From Alphaproteobacteria bacterium (GTDB lineage Bacteria; Pseudomonadota; Alphaproteobacteria; Micavibrionales; Micavibrionaceae), in the NCBI GenBank assembly GCA_002401695.1, contig NVTV01000001.1, positions 296,501-360,500 of the forward strand: a DNA stretch of 64,000 bases. Reading direction: 5' to 3'. A model generated the notes under the pieces. That model was not told where the DNA came from. It made no database searches and was given only the letters and a program-made list of their open reading frames with translations. The stretch's first letter is position 1. Each line of letters starts with the position of its first letter. Below are positions 27,862 to 37,298 of this stretch, in pieces. The translations under genes were made by a program, and so were the position numbers.

Positions 27862-29022
27862 ATGGCTGAACAAGATTTTTACAAGGTAATCGGCGTTGAT
27901 AAATCCGCCGAGGCGAGCGAAATTAAAAAAGCATACCGTAAGTTGGCGATGAAATACCATCCCGACCAAAACCAAGATAATCCCAAGGCAGAAGAAAAAT
28001 TCAAGGAAATCAATCAGGCCTACGATATCCTGAAGGATGAGCAAAAACGTGCCGCTTATGATCGATACGGTAATGCGGCTTTTGACGGCAGTATGGGTGG
28101 CGGCGGTGGCGGTCATCCCGGTGGCATGGGCGGTGCGGGTGCATTTTCCGATATCTTCGAAGATATGTTTGGCGATTTCATGGGCGGCGGCGGCGGTGGT
28201 CGACGCAGTAATGGCCCTGCACGTGGCTCTGACATGCAATATACGATGGAGCTGTCATTAGAGGATGCCTATAAAGGCAAAGAAGCCACAATAAAAATCC
28301 CTGTTAATGATTCATGCGGCGAATGCGATGGATCCGGCGCACAAAAAGGTACTTCCAGCCAAAATTGCGGCACCTGTAACGGCGCAGGACGCGTACGCCA
28401 ACAACAAGGATTTTTCACAATTGAACGCGCCTGCCCTACCTGTCACGGTGAAGGTAGCTTCATCAAAGATCCCTGCAAAAAATGTTCTGGTGCGGGGCGC
28501 GTTAAGAAAACAAAAACACTCAAAGTTAAAATCCCTGCTGGCGTCGAAACCGGACGCCGTATTCGCCTAACAGGTGAAGGCGAAGCAGGCTTACGTGGCG
28601 GCCCGCGCGGCGATCTATACGTGATGATGAACGTCAAACCGCATAAACTATTCCAACGTGACGGCGCAAATCTTTATTGCCGCGTACCAATCACCGTCAC
28701 TCGCGCCGCCCTTGGTGGTGAAATTGATGTTCCGACAATTGAAGGAAAGCGCGCCAGCGTAAAGATCCCCTCAGGCACACAAACAGGCCAACAATTCCGC
28801 CTGCGCGGCAAAGGCATGAGTATGCTACGCTCTGATGCACACGGCGATATGTATATCAATATTTTTGTGGAAACCCCTGTTAATCTGAATAAAAAACAGC
28901 AAGACTTACTACGTGACCTCGATAAATCTATGGATGATGGTAAATCTTCAGGTAATAATTCTCCGGAAACGAGCGGCTTTTTCAAAAAAATTCGTGAATT
29001 TTGGGATGATTTAAGCGAATAA
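27862..29022 (+). CDS. dnaJ: chaperone protein DnaJ
   Basis: The 386-residue product is a full type I J-protein: J domain with KYHPDQNQ, a Gly-rich region ([15 protein letters not shown]) at about residues 78-112, the four C-x-x-C-x-G-x-G zinc repeats ([32 protein letters not shown]) at about residues 152-220, and the C-terminal client domain ([19 protein letters not shown] and later). It directs unfolded clients to DnaK. It follows the short J-protein by 5 bp and precedes dapB by 31 bp. Confidence 0.96.
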   Translation: MAEQDFYKVIGVDKSAEASEIKKAYRKLAMKYHPDQNQDNPKAEEKFKEINQAYDILKDEQKRAAYDRYGNAAFDGSMGGGGGGHPGGMGGAGAFSDIFEDMFGDFMGGGGGGRRSNGPARGSDMQYTMELSLEDAYKGKEATIKIPVNDSCGECDGSGAQKGTSSQNCGTCNGAGRVRQQQGFFTIERACPTCHGEGSFIKDPCKKCSGAGRVKKTKTLKVKIPAGVETGRRIRLTGEGEAGLRGGPRGDLYVMMNVKPHKLFQRDGANLYCRVPITVTRAALGGEIDVPTIEGKRASVKIPSGTQTGQQFRLRGKGMSMLRSDAHGDMYINIFVETPVNLNKKQQDLLRDLDKSMDDGKSSGNNSPETSGFFKKIREFWDDLSE

Positions 29023-29053
29023 TATAAAACACGATAAAAGAAAGATATTTAAC

Positions 29054-29827
29054 ATGAAAATCGGTGTTGTCGGCTGTAATGGGCGCGTTGGAAAACTTAT
29101 TATTGACGAACTTCTTTCAGGAGATTGGGAGACACATGGCCTTGAACTCGCCGGAGGTTCTTCTCGCGAAGCTGTGGATAATGGCGATCAATACTTCACA
29201 ACCGACAGCGAAGAAGATCTCTTTAAAGCCTCTGATGTTATTATCGATTTCACATTGCCCGAAGGTACACGAAATCACGCAAAGCTTGCCGCCGAGCATA
29301 AAAAAACATTAATCGTTGGCACAACAGGCTTGACACAAGAAGATGAGCTGGTTCTTCAACAAGCCGCAGAAAAAACCACAATCGTCTATGCCGCAAATAT
29401 GAGCATCGGCGTAAACCTACTTCTGGCTTTGGTTGAACAAGCAGCAGCCCGACTTGACCCTGAATGGGATATAGAAATTTTTGAATCCCACCACAAATAT
29501 AAAGTCGATGCACCATCTGGCACGGCTCTGGCCATTGGAAGAGCCGCCGCCGCAGGGCGCAACAACAGCTTGGAAAACCTTGCTGATTATAATCGGCATG
29601 GGGCGATTGGTGTCCGCGAAAAAGGGAAAATCGGATTTTCCGTTGCACGTGGCGGTGATGTCGTGGGCGAACATACAGCATTTTTCTTTGGTAATGGAGA
29701 GCGCCTTGAACTCACCCACAAAGCAACAAATAGAAAACTATTCGCAAAAGGTGCATTACGCGCAGCATTGTGGAGCGCGGAAAAACCCGCAGGGCTATAC
29801 TCTATGCGTGACGTTTTAGACCTCTAG
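29054..29827 (+). CDS. dapB: 4-hydroxy-tetrahydrodipicolinate reductase
   Basis: The 257-residue product catalyses the NAD(P)H step of lysine and diaminopimelate synthesis. It has the nucleotide-binding start MKIGVVGCNGRVGKLI, IDFTLPEGTRNHA, LIVGTTGLTQEDE and the catalytic EIFESHHKYKVDAPSGTALAIG at about residues 139-160 (HH-x-x-K-x-D-x-P-S-G-T-A). Length is typical. It lies immediately after dnaJ on the same strand, the frequent dnaJ-dapB order in Alphaproteobacteria. Confidence 0.94.
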   Translation: MKIGVVGCNGRVGKLIIDELLSGDWETHGLELAGGSSREAVDNGDQYFTTDSEEDLFKASDVIIDFTLPEGTRNHAKLAAEHKKTLIVGTTGLTQEDELVLQQAAEKTTIVYAANMSIGVNLLLALVEQAAARLDPEWDIEIFESHHKYKVDAPSGTALAIGRAAAAGRNNSLENLADYNRHGAIGVREKGKIGFSVARGGDVVGEHTAFFFGNGERLELTHKATNRKLFAKGALRAALWSAEKPAGLYSMRDVLDL

Positions 29828-29836
29828 AATCACAAT

Positions 29837-30343
29837 TTAAATTCTAAAACCTTCTTCAAGCAATAGACGGCGTTTTAAATCAACGCCCCAACCAAAATTC
29901 CCGATATCACCTGATTGTTGCACAACGCGATGGCACGGAACAATCAGCGACACCGGATTTGATCCAACGGCGCTGCCAACCGCGCGGGCAGCCATAGGTT
30001 TACCAATATCATTGGCGACATCACCATATGTTTTGACCTGCCCTTTTTTAATCTCCAACAGCACCTGCCACACAGATTTTTGAAATTCCGTCCCGCGTAG
30101 ATCAAGGTCAATACCTGCGATACTTCCCTGCTCCCAAGCGTTCATTAACCGATCACCAACAGATTGAATAGCATCATCATTTTGAACAAAATCAGCCTTC
30201 GGAAAATGCCCTACCATACGATCATACCCATTACCTTTATAGCCCTCAACCATGAAACCAAGCCAACACAACCCTTTTTCACTTTGCGCCAACACCATTT
30301 CACCAATTGGCGATTTATAAAATCCATACGTAATTTTTTCCAT
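29837..30343 (-). CDS. ogt: methylated-DNA--protein-cysteine methyltransferase
   Basis: The 168-residue product is a suicide repair protein removing methyl groups from O6-methylguanine. The active site VPCHRVV has Cys at about residue 137, preceded by GTEFQKSVWQVLLEIKKGQVKTYGDVANDIG and followed by GNFGWGVDLKRRLLLEEG. It is convergent with dapB and divergent from nth with starts 34 bp apart, placing two DNA-repair genes side by side. ogt and ada-type proteins are not distinguishable here except that no Ada N-domain exists. Confidence 0.93.
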   Translation of the reverse strand: MEKITYGFYKSPIGEMVLAQSEKGLCWLGFMVEGYKGNGYDRMVGHFPKADFVQNDDAIQSVGDRLMNAWEQGSIAGIDLDLRGTEFQKSVWQVLLEIKKGQVKTYGDVANDIGKPMAARAVGSAVGSNPVSLIVPCHRVVQQSGDIGNFGWGVDLKRRLLLEEGFRI

Positions 30344-30377
30344 GACTTGGCCTTTCTGTGCTGCTATTTAAACTACT

Positions 30378-31016
30378 ATGAAAAAAGAAAATATTCACGA
30401 ATTTTTTAAACGCCTTCACGCCATAGATCCGGCGCCCAAAAGCGATCTGGAATATACAAACCCATATACCCTGCTGGTCGCTGTTACATTATCCGCACAA
30501 TCCACAGATGTTGGTGTAAATAAAGCCACAAACACACTGTTTAAAACCGTAGACACGCCGCAAAAAATGATCGCGTTGGGCGTTGATGACCTAAAACAAC
30601 ATATCAAAACAATTGGACTTTATAACAACAAAGCCAAGAACGTGATTGCTCTGTCTGAAATTCTGGTACGCGACTATAATGGAGAAATTCCCGATACACG
30701 CGAAGGCCTCATGACCCTGCCCGGTGTCGGACGAAAAACGGCAAACGTGGTTTTAAATATTGTCTTCAAGCAACCAACCATGGCCGTAGACACGCATATC
30801 TTTCGCGTATCAAACCGCACAGGCATGGCGCCCGGTAAAAATCCTGACGCAGTAGAACAAGCCTTACTCAAGATAATGCCGGATAAATATGCGCTGCACG
30901 CACATCACTGGCTGATCCTGCTTGGTCGATATACTTGTAAAGCCCGCAAACCGGAATGCGACAATTGCCCCGTTTATGATTTATGCGCCTTTGAAGATAA
31001 AGCACTAGACGCATAA
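30378..31016 (+). CDS. nth: endonuclease III
   Basis: The 212-residue product is a base-excision repair glycosylase/AP lyase for oxidised pyrimidines. It has VTLSAQSTDVGVNKAT, the helix-hairpin-helix LMTLPGVGRKTANVVLNI with the catalytic Lys, VDTHIFRVSNR with the catalytic Asp, and the [4Fe-4S] loop Cys187-x6-Cys194-x2-Cys197-x5-Cys203. Length and motifs are typical. It starts 34 bp from the divergent ogt. Confidence 0.95.
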   Translation: MKKENIHEFFKRLHAIDPAPKSDLEYTNPYTLLVAVTLSAQSTDVGVNKATNTLFKTVDTPQKMIALGVDDLKQHIKTIGLYNNKAKNVIALSEILVRDYNGEIPDTREGLMTLPGVGRKTANVVLNIVFKQPTMAVDTHIFRVSNRTGMAPGKNPDAVEQALLKIMPDKYALHAHHWLILLGRYTCKARKPECDNCPVYDLCAFEDKALDA

Positions 31017-31149
31017 CGCTCGCCGCCAAAGAAAATAACACACAAAGACTAAAGCCGCACATTTCTGCACGGCTTCATAAAAACTCTTAATTTCAGGGAT
31101 CAAACAAATATTATGTTCAACACACCTCATACGCAAAAACAAATAAAAC

Positions 31150-31184
31150 AGGCCATCCACTTAAGTTAAGCGATATATTGGCCT
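31150..31184. terminator. possible bidirectional terminator between nth and the bactofilin gene
   Basis: AGGCCA (31150-31155) pairs with TGGCCT (31179-31184) around an inner CTTAA/TTAAG arm. On the minus strand the second arm is followed by GTTTTATTTGTTTTT, a U-rich tract suited to ending the bactofilin transcript; on the plus strand ATTTTG follows. The stem is short, so this is tentative. Confidence 0.35.
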
Positions 31185-31200
31185 ATTTTGAATTAAAAAC

Positions 31201-32076
31201 TTAGTATGATGTGTGCGCCTTAGAAAACAGACCACTTTCTGTGTTCGCAGGCTCCCTGTTATCCTTTTTTGATACTATTTCTTTCGTCTTGGCCATCGCA
31301 GAAGCATCACTGCCCGCGCGATATCTATCAACACTTTTCGGATCTACAGTACCTTTCAAAGGTGTCATGCGACCATCAATAACCGCGCCGGATTCAACTT
31401 CAAGTTCACGGTATGCGATAGAACCTGTAATCACACCGGATGATTTAATCGTCAAACGACCATTCACTGTAAGATCACCTTCAAAACGACCTGCAATTGT
31501 CGCCTCTTCAATTTCTACGGTACCGTAGAATGTACCGGACTGCGCAACCTCAAGAAGCTTAGCCCCCTTAAGCGCAGCTTCGACTGTGCCTTCAACCATC
31601 AAATGGTCACACGCATCAATTTCACCGGACATATTAATGCCGCGACCAATCGTCAACGTACGATCATTGCCGGAATACACATCAGGCGCTTGTGGCGCAG
31701 TGTATGAAGACGATGGTGATGATGAACCAGAATACGAACCAGGATAACCACCGGAACGTGCAACAGATGGCTGATAGCTTGATCTGCTTGTAGAATCTTC
31801 GCCACGCTCTTCCTCTGTTGTATCTCGTCCATACTTATTTTGTATAGTAGTCTCTTCTCTTACGCGCATAGTATGTGTTTCTTCCTGAGTTTTAGGTTGT
31901 TTTTTTCCGTATGTAACCTCTTGTGAACGTTCTATTTTTTCTTCGTTCACTTTCGGCTTGTATTGTTCCTGACGAACAGATGACGAACGTGTCTCCACAT
32001 TACGATATCCTTTATCAGATTCGGTTTGTTGTTTTGGTTCAGTAGTCTGAACGTCCGATTTCACTCGATGAAACAT
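31201..32076 (-). CDS. bactofilin (polymer-forming cytoskeletal protein)
   Basis: The 291-residue product has a long Glu/Lys/Thr/Ser-rich N-terminal tail of about 130 residues (many RSSSVRQE-, EETHTMRVREETT-type segments and YPGSYSGSSSPSSSY) and a bactofilin beta-helix core at about residues 140-245: TIGRGINMSGEIDACDHLMVEGTVEAALKGAKLLEVAQSGTFYGTVEIEEATIAGRFEGDLTVNGRLTI. Bactofilins polymerise on the membrane and organise cell shape or stalks. The ATG at 32076 follows GGAAAGG; an in-frame start at 32118 is rejected for lack of a binding site. The tail is longer than in many bactofilins. Confidence 0.9.
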   Translation of the reverse strand: MFHRVKSDVQTTEPKQQTESDKGYRNVETRSSSVRQEQYKPKVNEEKIERSQEVTYGKKQPKTQEETHTMRVREETTIQNKYGRDTTEEERGEDSTSRSSYQPSVARSGGYPGSYSGSSSPSSSYTAPQAPDVYSGNDRTLTIGRGINMSGEIDACDHLMVEGTVEAALKGAKLLEVAQSGTFYGTVEIEEATIAGRFEGDLTVNGRLTIKSSGVITGSIAYRELEVESGAVIDGRMTPLKGTVDPKSVDRYRAGSDASAMAKTKEIVSKKDNREPANTESGLFSKAHTSY

Positions 32077-32309
32077 TTTTAGCACACCTTTCCATAAGAG
32101 TATTAGAGTCCGACACATGCCAATGCATATGCCAAATTTTTAGTTAACTGTGACTGAATTGAGTAAAAGGTAACACGGCACTTTAAGCTCTGCAAGGTAT
32201 GATTCTGAGTTTTCCCCAAACAAAAATGCATCATTTTGATTCAACACAATTTTATTTTTTATCAGTCTTTTTATGCATATTTTATACGTAAAAGCCCATT
32301 CGGTCGTGA

Positions 32310-34157
32310 TTATTTTTCATGAAAATAATCATAAATCACTTGTGCAAGAGCACTGGAAATACCATCCACCCTCAGTAAATCAGTAATACTTGCCCCTTCA
32401 ATCGCCTTCGCAGAACCAAAATGCAGCAACAATTCTTTTTTACGCTTCGCACCAACACCGCTAATATTATCCAATGGCGAGGCAGTGAACGCCTTCGCCC
32501 GCCGCGCACGATGTGACCCAATCGCAAAACGATGTGCTTCATCCCTTAATCTTTGTAGATAATGCAACACAGGGTCATTCACAGGCAACTGGAACATCGC
32601 CCGCCCCAACATAAAGAATTTTTCACGTCCTGCATTTCTATCCTCTCCCTTGGCAATCGCAACCAGCGTTAATTGATCCAGTATACCTAAATCTTCCAAT
32701 GCCTCACGGCACGCGCTCAATTGCCCTAAACCACCATCAATCAATAGAATGTCCGGCCAGCTATCTGATCCAGCCTCATCATCCTGCAAAGCATTTCTAA
32801 AACGCCGTGATAAAACCTCGCGCATCATTCCATAATCATCGGCGCGCCCTGCTTCTCTGATATTGAACGTTCTGTATGATTTCTTCTGAAAACCCTCCTC
32901 GCCCTCAACGATCATCGCACCAACCATGTGCGTACCTGAAATATGGCTGTTATCATAAACCTCAATCCGCGTAGGAACATCATCCAATCCAAATAATTCA
33001 GCCACTCCGCGTCGCATTTTTAACCGCGTTGTTGAAAGACTACGGTGACGTATGAGAGCTTCTTGTGCATTCTTCAGCGCGAAATCAACAGCACGCTTAT
33101 ACTTCCCCCTTTGAGGAACAGAAATGCGTACACTATAAGATGATGTCGCGGAAAACGCCTCCTCAAGAAGAGCTTTATCATCCATATCCTGATTAACGAC
33201 AATCTCCTTAGGCACAGCTTTGTTCTGATAAAATTGCGCAATAAATGCAGATAGCACCGCGCGCGCGCTTTCATCTTTATCGTGACGCGGGAAATACGCT
33301 TTATTCCCCAGATTTTGCCCTCCACGATAAAAGAACACCTGAAGACAGCTCATATCACCACTTTTTATAATGGAGATAACATCTGCATCGCCAAGACCAT
33401 CATTCATCTCATGCTTGGCTTGAATAGAGGTCAACGCGCGAATACGATCACGATAACCTGCCGCTAATTCATAATCCGTTGCCGCGCTCGCCGCCTCCAT
33501 ACGGATCGTTAAATGTTTCTGCACGGCGCGACTTTTCCCCTGCATAAAATCTTGCGCACCGTTCACCTGCTGCGCGTACTCTTCTTTGCTAACTTTGCCG
33601 ACACAAGGCGCGGTACAACGCTTTATATGATACTGCAAGCATGGCCGCTTACGGCTTTCAAGGGTCGTATCACTGCAATTTCTCAGTAGAAAAGCACGCT
33701 GAAGCGCAAAAAGCGTTCTATTCACATCACCGGCACTTGGAAACGGGCCAAAATATTCACCTTTCAGTGTACGCGCCCCACGATGTTTTAATATTTGGGG
33801 AAAATCATGCCCTTCCTTCAACACAATATAAGGAAAAGATTTATCATCACGTAATAAGATATTAAAGCGCGGCTTGTACTGCTTAATTAAATTTGCTTCA
33901 AGAATAAGCGCATCAGCCTCGGTATGCGTATTAATAAACTCCATACGCCGTGTCATCGACACCATACATTGTAGTCTGTGTGGTAATTTCTCAAAATTAG
34001 TGTACGAGACCACACGCTTTTTCAATGCCTTCGCTTTGCCGACATAAAGCACGTCATCCGTATCAGAGATCATCCTATAAACCCCCGGCGTAAGAGGCAA
34101 AGACACAACATAACTCTTAATTGTTTTAATGCCCTGCTCAATCGATGATAATTTCAT
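32310..34157 (-). CDS. uvrC: excinuclease ABC subunit C
   Basis: The 615-residue product makes both incisions of nucleotide excision repair. It has the GIY-YIG domain at about residues 18-95 (TPGVYRMISDTDDVLYVGKAKALKKRVVSY), the zinc-type Cys region CLQYHIKRCTAPCVGKVS, a UVR motif at about residues 205-240, the RNase H-like endonuclease lobe with RIEVYDNSHISGTHMVGAMI and PDILLIDGGLGQLSA, and C-terminal helix-hairpin-helix motifs (NISGVGAKRKKELLLHFG). Length is typical. It lies upstream of the bactofilin gene across 233 bp without a recognisable gene. Confidence 0.95.
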   Translation of the reverse strand: MKLSSIEQGIKTIKSYVVSLPLTPGVYRMISDTDDVLYVGKAKALKKRVVSYTNFEKLPHRLQCMVSMTRRMEFINTHTEADALILEANLIKQYKPRFNILLRDDKSFPYIVLKEGHDFPQILKHRGARTLKGEYFGPFPSAGDVNRTLFALQRAFLLRNCSDTTLESRKRPCLQYHIKRCTAPCVGKVSKEEYAQQVNGAQDFMQGKSRAVQKHLTIRMEAASAATDYELAAGYRDRIRALTSIQAKHEMNDGLGDADVISIIKSGDMSCLQVFFYRGGQNLGNKAYFPRHDKDESARAVLSAFIAQFYQNKAVPKEIVVNQDMDDKALLEEAFSATSSYSVRISVPQRGKYKRAVDFALKNAQEALIRHRSLSTTRLKMRRGVAELFGLDDVPTRIEVYDNSHISGTHMVGAMIVEGEEGFQKKSYRTFNIREAGRADDYGMMREVLSRRFRNALQDDEAGSDSWPDILLIDGGLGQLSACREALEDLGILDQLTLVAIAKGEDRNAGREKFFMLGRAMFQLPVNDPVLHYLQRLRDEAHRFAIGSHRARRAKAFTASPLDNISGVGAKRKKELLLHFGSAKAIEGASITDLLRVDGISSALAQVIYDYFHEK

Positions 34158-34455
34158 GCTTTTCTCATAGCCATTATAAATCCGCTTTTCCCCTAAACGA
34201 TACCTGTCAAAGCCTTAAAATTCAAATACAATAATAACGGTGTAAAGCATTGCTCTATATAGTAACAGCACCCAACACTATACTAAAGCATAGACGTCCA
34301 TAGCTCATATATATTTTAGTTACCGCATTGTTTTATAAGGCTAAACAAGAATGCTCAACTCAAAGTTTACATGCCAACACAAGAAACCGTTTGACAAATA
34401 CTTGCGTGCTGTCAACTATTCGGGTGTGTTAATGCAATATTAAAGGGGAAATTAC
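34158..34455. other. 298-bp divergent intergenic region between uvrC and the pentapeptide gene
   Basis: No open frame of interest. It is AT-rich and holds a promoter-like TTGACA (34391-34396) with 17 bp to AACTAT (34414-34419) and an A/G-rich ribosome site AAAGGGGAAATTAC just before 34456. A GTGTGTTAAT box at 34425 recurs before 35187. Confidence 0.5.
34391..34419 (+). promoter_or_regulatory. promoter-like -35/-10 pair before the pentapeptide-repeat gene
   Basis: TTGACA at 34391-34396, a 17-bp spacer, then AACTAT at 34414-34419. The -35 is perfect and the -10 is weak. It lies 37 bp upstream of the 34456 start. The call rests on sequence match alone. Confidence 0.4.
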
Positions 34456-35118
34456 ATGCAACATTTTAAACTATACAAATATAAAGACCATACAGAAATA
34501 TTTTCTGGTTACTACAGTTCTTTTACAGAGTGCCTTGAAGACGCCGTTAAAAAACAAATAAATCTTTCCCACATTAATTTGCAAAACAAGAATCTTTCAA
34601 ATGCAAATCTGGATAATGCCCATATGCCAAACGCCCTTTTTATAAGTACAAATTTAAGTGGCACCAACCTGTCAGAGGCCAACTTGGCGAATGCTGTCTT
34701 TTACAATTGTTCGCTCTATAACACTTGCTTGTCGTTCTCTGACCTTCGTAGATGTGACTTCAGAAATGCTAATTTTGGAGCAACCCTGATCGACAGTGCC
34801 AATATACAAGATTGCATATTCTCAACTCTATCTTGCTTCGATTTGGATTTCTATTTTACGGCAAACATGACGGGATGTCTCTTTGTATCGGACGATGGCA
34901 AAATACACAGAATGTCAAAACATCCTATGGTATTAAAAGGATTTATGAACACCCATATAATTATCCTCGATCACACCATAAAAATTGGCATGAAAACATT
35001 TCCCAAAACAATCCTGCCCGAGTTAATGAAAATCATCAGCTCATATACCAAACAGCCTTCAACCAATGATAATAGGATCTTTCTGGAATTATTTAAAGAA
35101 GATGAACAACTCGCTTAA
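34456..35118 (+). CDS. pentapeptide-repeat protein
   Basis: The 220-residue product has tandem A(D/N)LXX-type pentapeptides at about residues 32-120: INLSHINLQNKNLSNANLDN, then ALFISTNLSGTNLSEANLANAVF, then SDLRRCDFRNANFGATLIDSANI. These fold into a right-handed quadrilateral helix. The C-terminal hundred residues are non-repetitive (CLFVSDDGKIHRMSKHPM). Some such proteins mimic DNA and protect gyrase; nothing here shows that role. The AAAGGGG ribosome site is strong. The gene is AT-rich compared with uvrC, as are its neighbours to 37.9 kb. Confidence 0.85.
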   Translation: MQHFKLYKYKDHTEIFSGYYSSFTECLEDAVKKQINLSHINLQNKNLSNANLDNAHMPNALFISTNLSGTNLSEANLANAVFYNCSLYNTCLSFSDLRRCDFRNANFGATLIDSANIQDCIFSTLSCFDLDFYFTANMTGCLFVSDDGKIHRMSKHPMVLKGFMNTHIIILDHTIKIGMKTFPKTILPELMKIISSYTKQPSTNDNRIFLELFKEDEQLA

Positions 35119-35186
35119 TCAATAATTGAAAATAATCGTGTGTGTTAATTGGTGCCATTATCGGCATTAAATAAGGGGGATTATAA

Positions 35187-35408
35187 ATGACAATATATTT
35201 AACTTGTGGCAGTGTATTTGCGATTTACTTGGAGATAAACTATAAATTGGGTAAGTCCCCATGCTTTTCGACTAAGAAATATAGATCAGAAACAATTATA
35301 CAACTACCATTTACAACTGTAATTTTTACACCACACCATAAATTAATTGGCCGAACGGACACCAAAAATGAAACAGGACATAGAAAAATTCACAACCCTA
35401 CTGCGTGA
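35187..35408 (+). CDS. small protein of unknown function
   Basis: A 73-codon frame starts ATGACAATATATTTAACTTG after AAGGGGGA, a strong ribosome site with good spacing. The leader shares GTGTGTTAAT and an ATTAAA-GGGG stretch with that of the pentapeptide gene, which suggests it is a real or recently duplicated translation start. The product (MTIYLTCGSVFAIYLEINYK...) matches nothing I recognise, and its 3' end overlaps the MarR-like gene by 41 bp in another frame. It may be a real small gene or a decayed one. Confidence 0.35.
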   Translation: MTIYLTCGSVFAIYLEINYKLGKSPCFSTKKYRSETIIQLPFTTVIFTPHHKLIGRTDTKNETGHRKIHNPTA

Positions 35409-35697
35409 ACTTCAAAAAATTGATTTGGAATTTCCACTTCAATACGCCATATGTTTGTTTGAAATAGCACTAAATGAAGGGCTGTGCCTGACAGACTTAT
35501 CCGAGAAGACCGGAATGCCTCTTTCAACTATATCGAGAATTACCAGTGCCTTGGCAAAGAAAAAGGCGAGAGGCAAAAATTACGGACTTGTACAAGTGAA
35601 AATATCCCCAAAGGAACGAAGAAAAAAACAGCTATTTCTTACAAAAAAAGGGCGAGACACCACAAATAATATATCAAATATCATGTCACAGAGATAA
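35368..35697 (+). CDS. MarR-like winged-helix regulator
   Basis: The 109-residue product has a winged helix-turn-helix at about residues 25-90: LFEIALNEGLCLTDLSEKTGMPLSTISRITSALAKKK, then a wing region GLVQVKISPKERRKKQLFLTKKGRDTTNNI. That ending (R-x-K-x-L-x-L-T-x-K-G) is typical of MarR proteins. It lacks the long dimerisation helices, so it is shorter than the usual 140 residues. The ATG at 35368 is chosen over an upstream TTG at 35347, which has no better site. Its target is unknown. Confidence 0.65.
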   Translation: MKQDIEKFTTLLRELQKIDLEFPLQYAICLFEIALNEGLCLTDLSEKTGMPLSTISRITSALAKKKARGKNYGLVQVKISPKERRKKQLFLTKKGRDTTNNISNIMSQR

Positions 35698-35810
35698 TGA
35701 ATGCAACGCATTATGAATCTTCTATTGACCAAATGAACGATAACCATTATTTAAAAAGCTGCAAATGGGATTAGCACAATAAATAAAAATATATTGATTG
35801 GCTAATATCT

Positions 35811-35896
35811 GGGCCTGTGGCGGAATGGTAGACGCTGCAGACTTAAAATCTGTTGTCCGTATGGACGTGCCGGTTCGAGCCCGGCCAGGCCCACCA
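35811..35896 (+). tRNA. tRNA-Leu (anticodon TAA)
   Basis: Acceptor arms GGGCCTG (35811-35817) and CAGGCCC (35886-35892) pair perfectly, followed by genomically encoded ACCA (35893-35896). The anticodon stem GCAGA/TCTGT closes loop CTTAAAA with anticodon TAA at 35844-35846. A variable arm (TGTCCGTATGGACG) of class II type and a T-arm CCGGTTCGAGCCCGG complete the cloverleaf. The total length of 86 nt suits Leu. Confidence 0.95.
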
Positions 35897-35995
35897 TTCC
35901 CGTAAGTTCATTTTATCACATAATAATATATTTCTGGGCGTATCAACGTCCTTAATATAAAAGGAACTATAACTATTAGTTTGGGATTGATAGCC

Positions 35996-37129
35996 ATGAA
36001 TAAAAAAACGATATCATACACTTTTCTTTCGCTTTTCATTATATGCATTTTAGCATTTAGTGCCTTTAAGCTATCAAACGTAGCTCATGGAAATATAAAT
36101 ACCATTTATAATCTTCAAACATTAGAAAAAATTGCGGAAGCAGGTGATATCGAAGCACAACTGAGACTTATAGACTTTTACCAGAAAAATATAAACAGCA
36201 GGAATAACTACAAAGTAAAACTAGAATATTTATACAAGAAAGTAGAAGCACAAAAATCAACGGATGAATATAAAAAAGTAAACCAAAAGCTAGCTGAAGA
36301 ACGACAGTATGCCAGAAAAGAAGCAAAAAAAATACGAGAGAAAAAAATGGCAGAATTGGCAGTTTTTTCTGAGCAATATAAAAATATAGATCCTAAAGAT
36401 AAAGAAGCGCAAAAACGTGCACACCTAAGATCGTTAGAAATTGTTAATGACAGAAAGAACGTTTATTCATGGAAAGAGCCTTATACTTTGCGGTACCGCC
36501 TGACGGTTAATATAAAAACACCAGAAGGAATTAAGTCAGGTTCCACGGTTCAAGGAATTCATTATCCACTAGCTTTTATCAAAAACACCTATAATCCTGC
36601 GAGTAAAGGAATTCCTAATGGAGAAGCTGCTTATATTGATCTTGGTGAGCGTGGGGTCATTTTTGCAATCATGCCTGCTCCTAGTAGTGCACGACATAGG
36701 TTTTTTGGATTAATAAGAAGTGTTTTCCCAACGGTTCCGACAGTATATGGCCAATACAGATATAAAGAAGTTTTGCATCATTATAATGATTTAAGGAATG
36801 TTAAAGATGAAATATCGTCTGCGCATTATCCTATGCTCATAAGATTCAGAGATATCAATGACCCGCAGACTATTGAGGTTGTATATCAGGTGAAAAGAGG
36901 TGAAACCATTGATCGAATAGAAGAGGTCTTCGGCCAAGGCGTTAGTATAGAAAGCATGTTTTTGGAAATGACTGACGATCCACTCGAATGGAAATTAGAT
37001 AATAAGTTGAGTTGGATTGAAACTATGGAAGAAAAAGATATCACACATGCACTCCGTAAAGCAGAGCCACATGTTCATATTACCAATAGTGTTGCATACT
37101 ATGTTTTCCGGCAAGGGTTTAAAAAATAG
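35996..37129 (+). CDS. membrane-anchored coiled-coil protein of unknown function
   Basis: The 377-residue product has an N-terminal membrane anchor or signal (TISYTFLSLFIICILAFSAF), a Lys/Glu-rich coiled coil at about residues 60-135 (KKVNQKLAEERQYARKEAKKIREKK), and a C-terminal beta domain starting YRLTVNIKTPEGIKSGSTVQGIHY. The R-L-T-V-x-I-x-T-P-E-G-x-x-x-G-S motif occurs in proteins of unknown function of Alphaproteobacteria. The product is AT-biased in codon choice. The ATG at 35996 is chosen over a TTG at 35981. It lies 100 bp after the tRNA gene. Confidence 0.65.
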   Translation: MNKKTISYTFLSLFIICILAFSAFKLSNVAHGNINTIYNLQTLEKIAEAGDIEAQLRLIDFYQKNINSRNNYKVKLEYLYKKVEAQKSTDEYKKVNQKLAEERQYARKEAKKIREKKMAELAVFSEQYKNIDPKDKEAQKRAHLRSLEIVNDRKNVYSWKEPYTLRYRLTVNIKTPEGIKSGSTVQGIHYPLAFIKNTYNPASKGIPNGEAAYIDLGERGVIFAIMPAPSSARHRFFGLIRSVFPTVPTVYGQYRYKEVLHHYNDLRNVKDEISSAHYPMLIRFRDINDPQTIEVVYQVKRGETIDRIEEVFGQGVSIESMFLEMTDDPLEWKLDNKLSWIETMEEKDITHALRKAEPHVHITNSVAYYVFRQGFKK

Positions 37130-37298
37130 ATCATATTTCTTTTCTTAAAAGCTGTTCCCATTTGATCAAAACCCCAAATAAACGGTTCCAAGTGAATCCG
37201 TTGCCCTCCAACATTATCCCGTAAGATATTTCTGTTAATATTTCAGTCCAATGAGTGCTACACTCCCCTCCACAACTCAAGTGACCAGAAAGTTTTCA

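Noticed and set aside
31081-31130. extra RNA gene in the nth-bactofilin gap
   Set aside because: Only short arms (AAGCCG/CGGCTT) without a conserved RNA signature.
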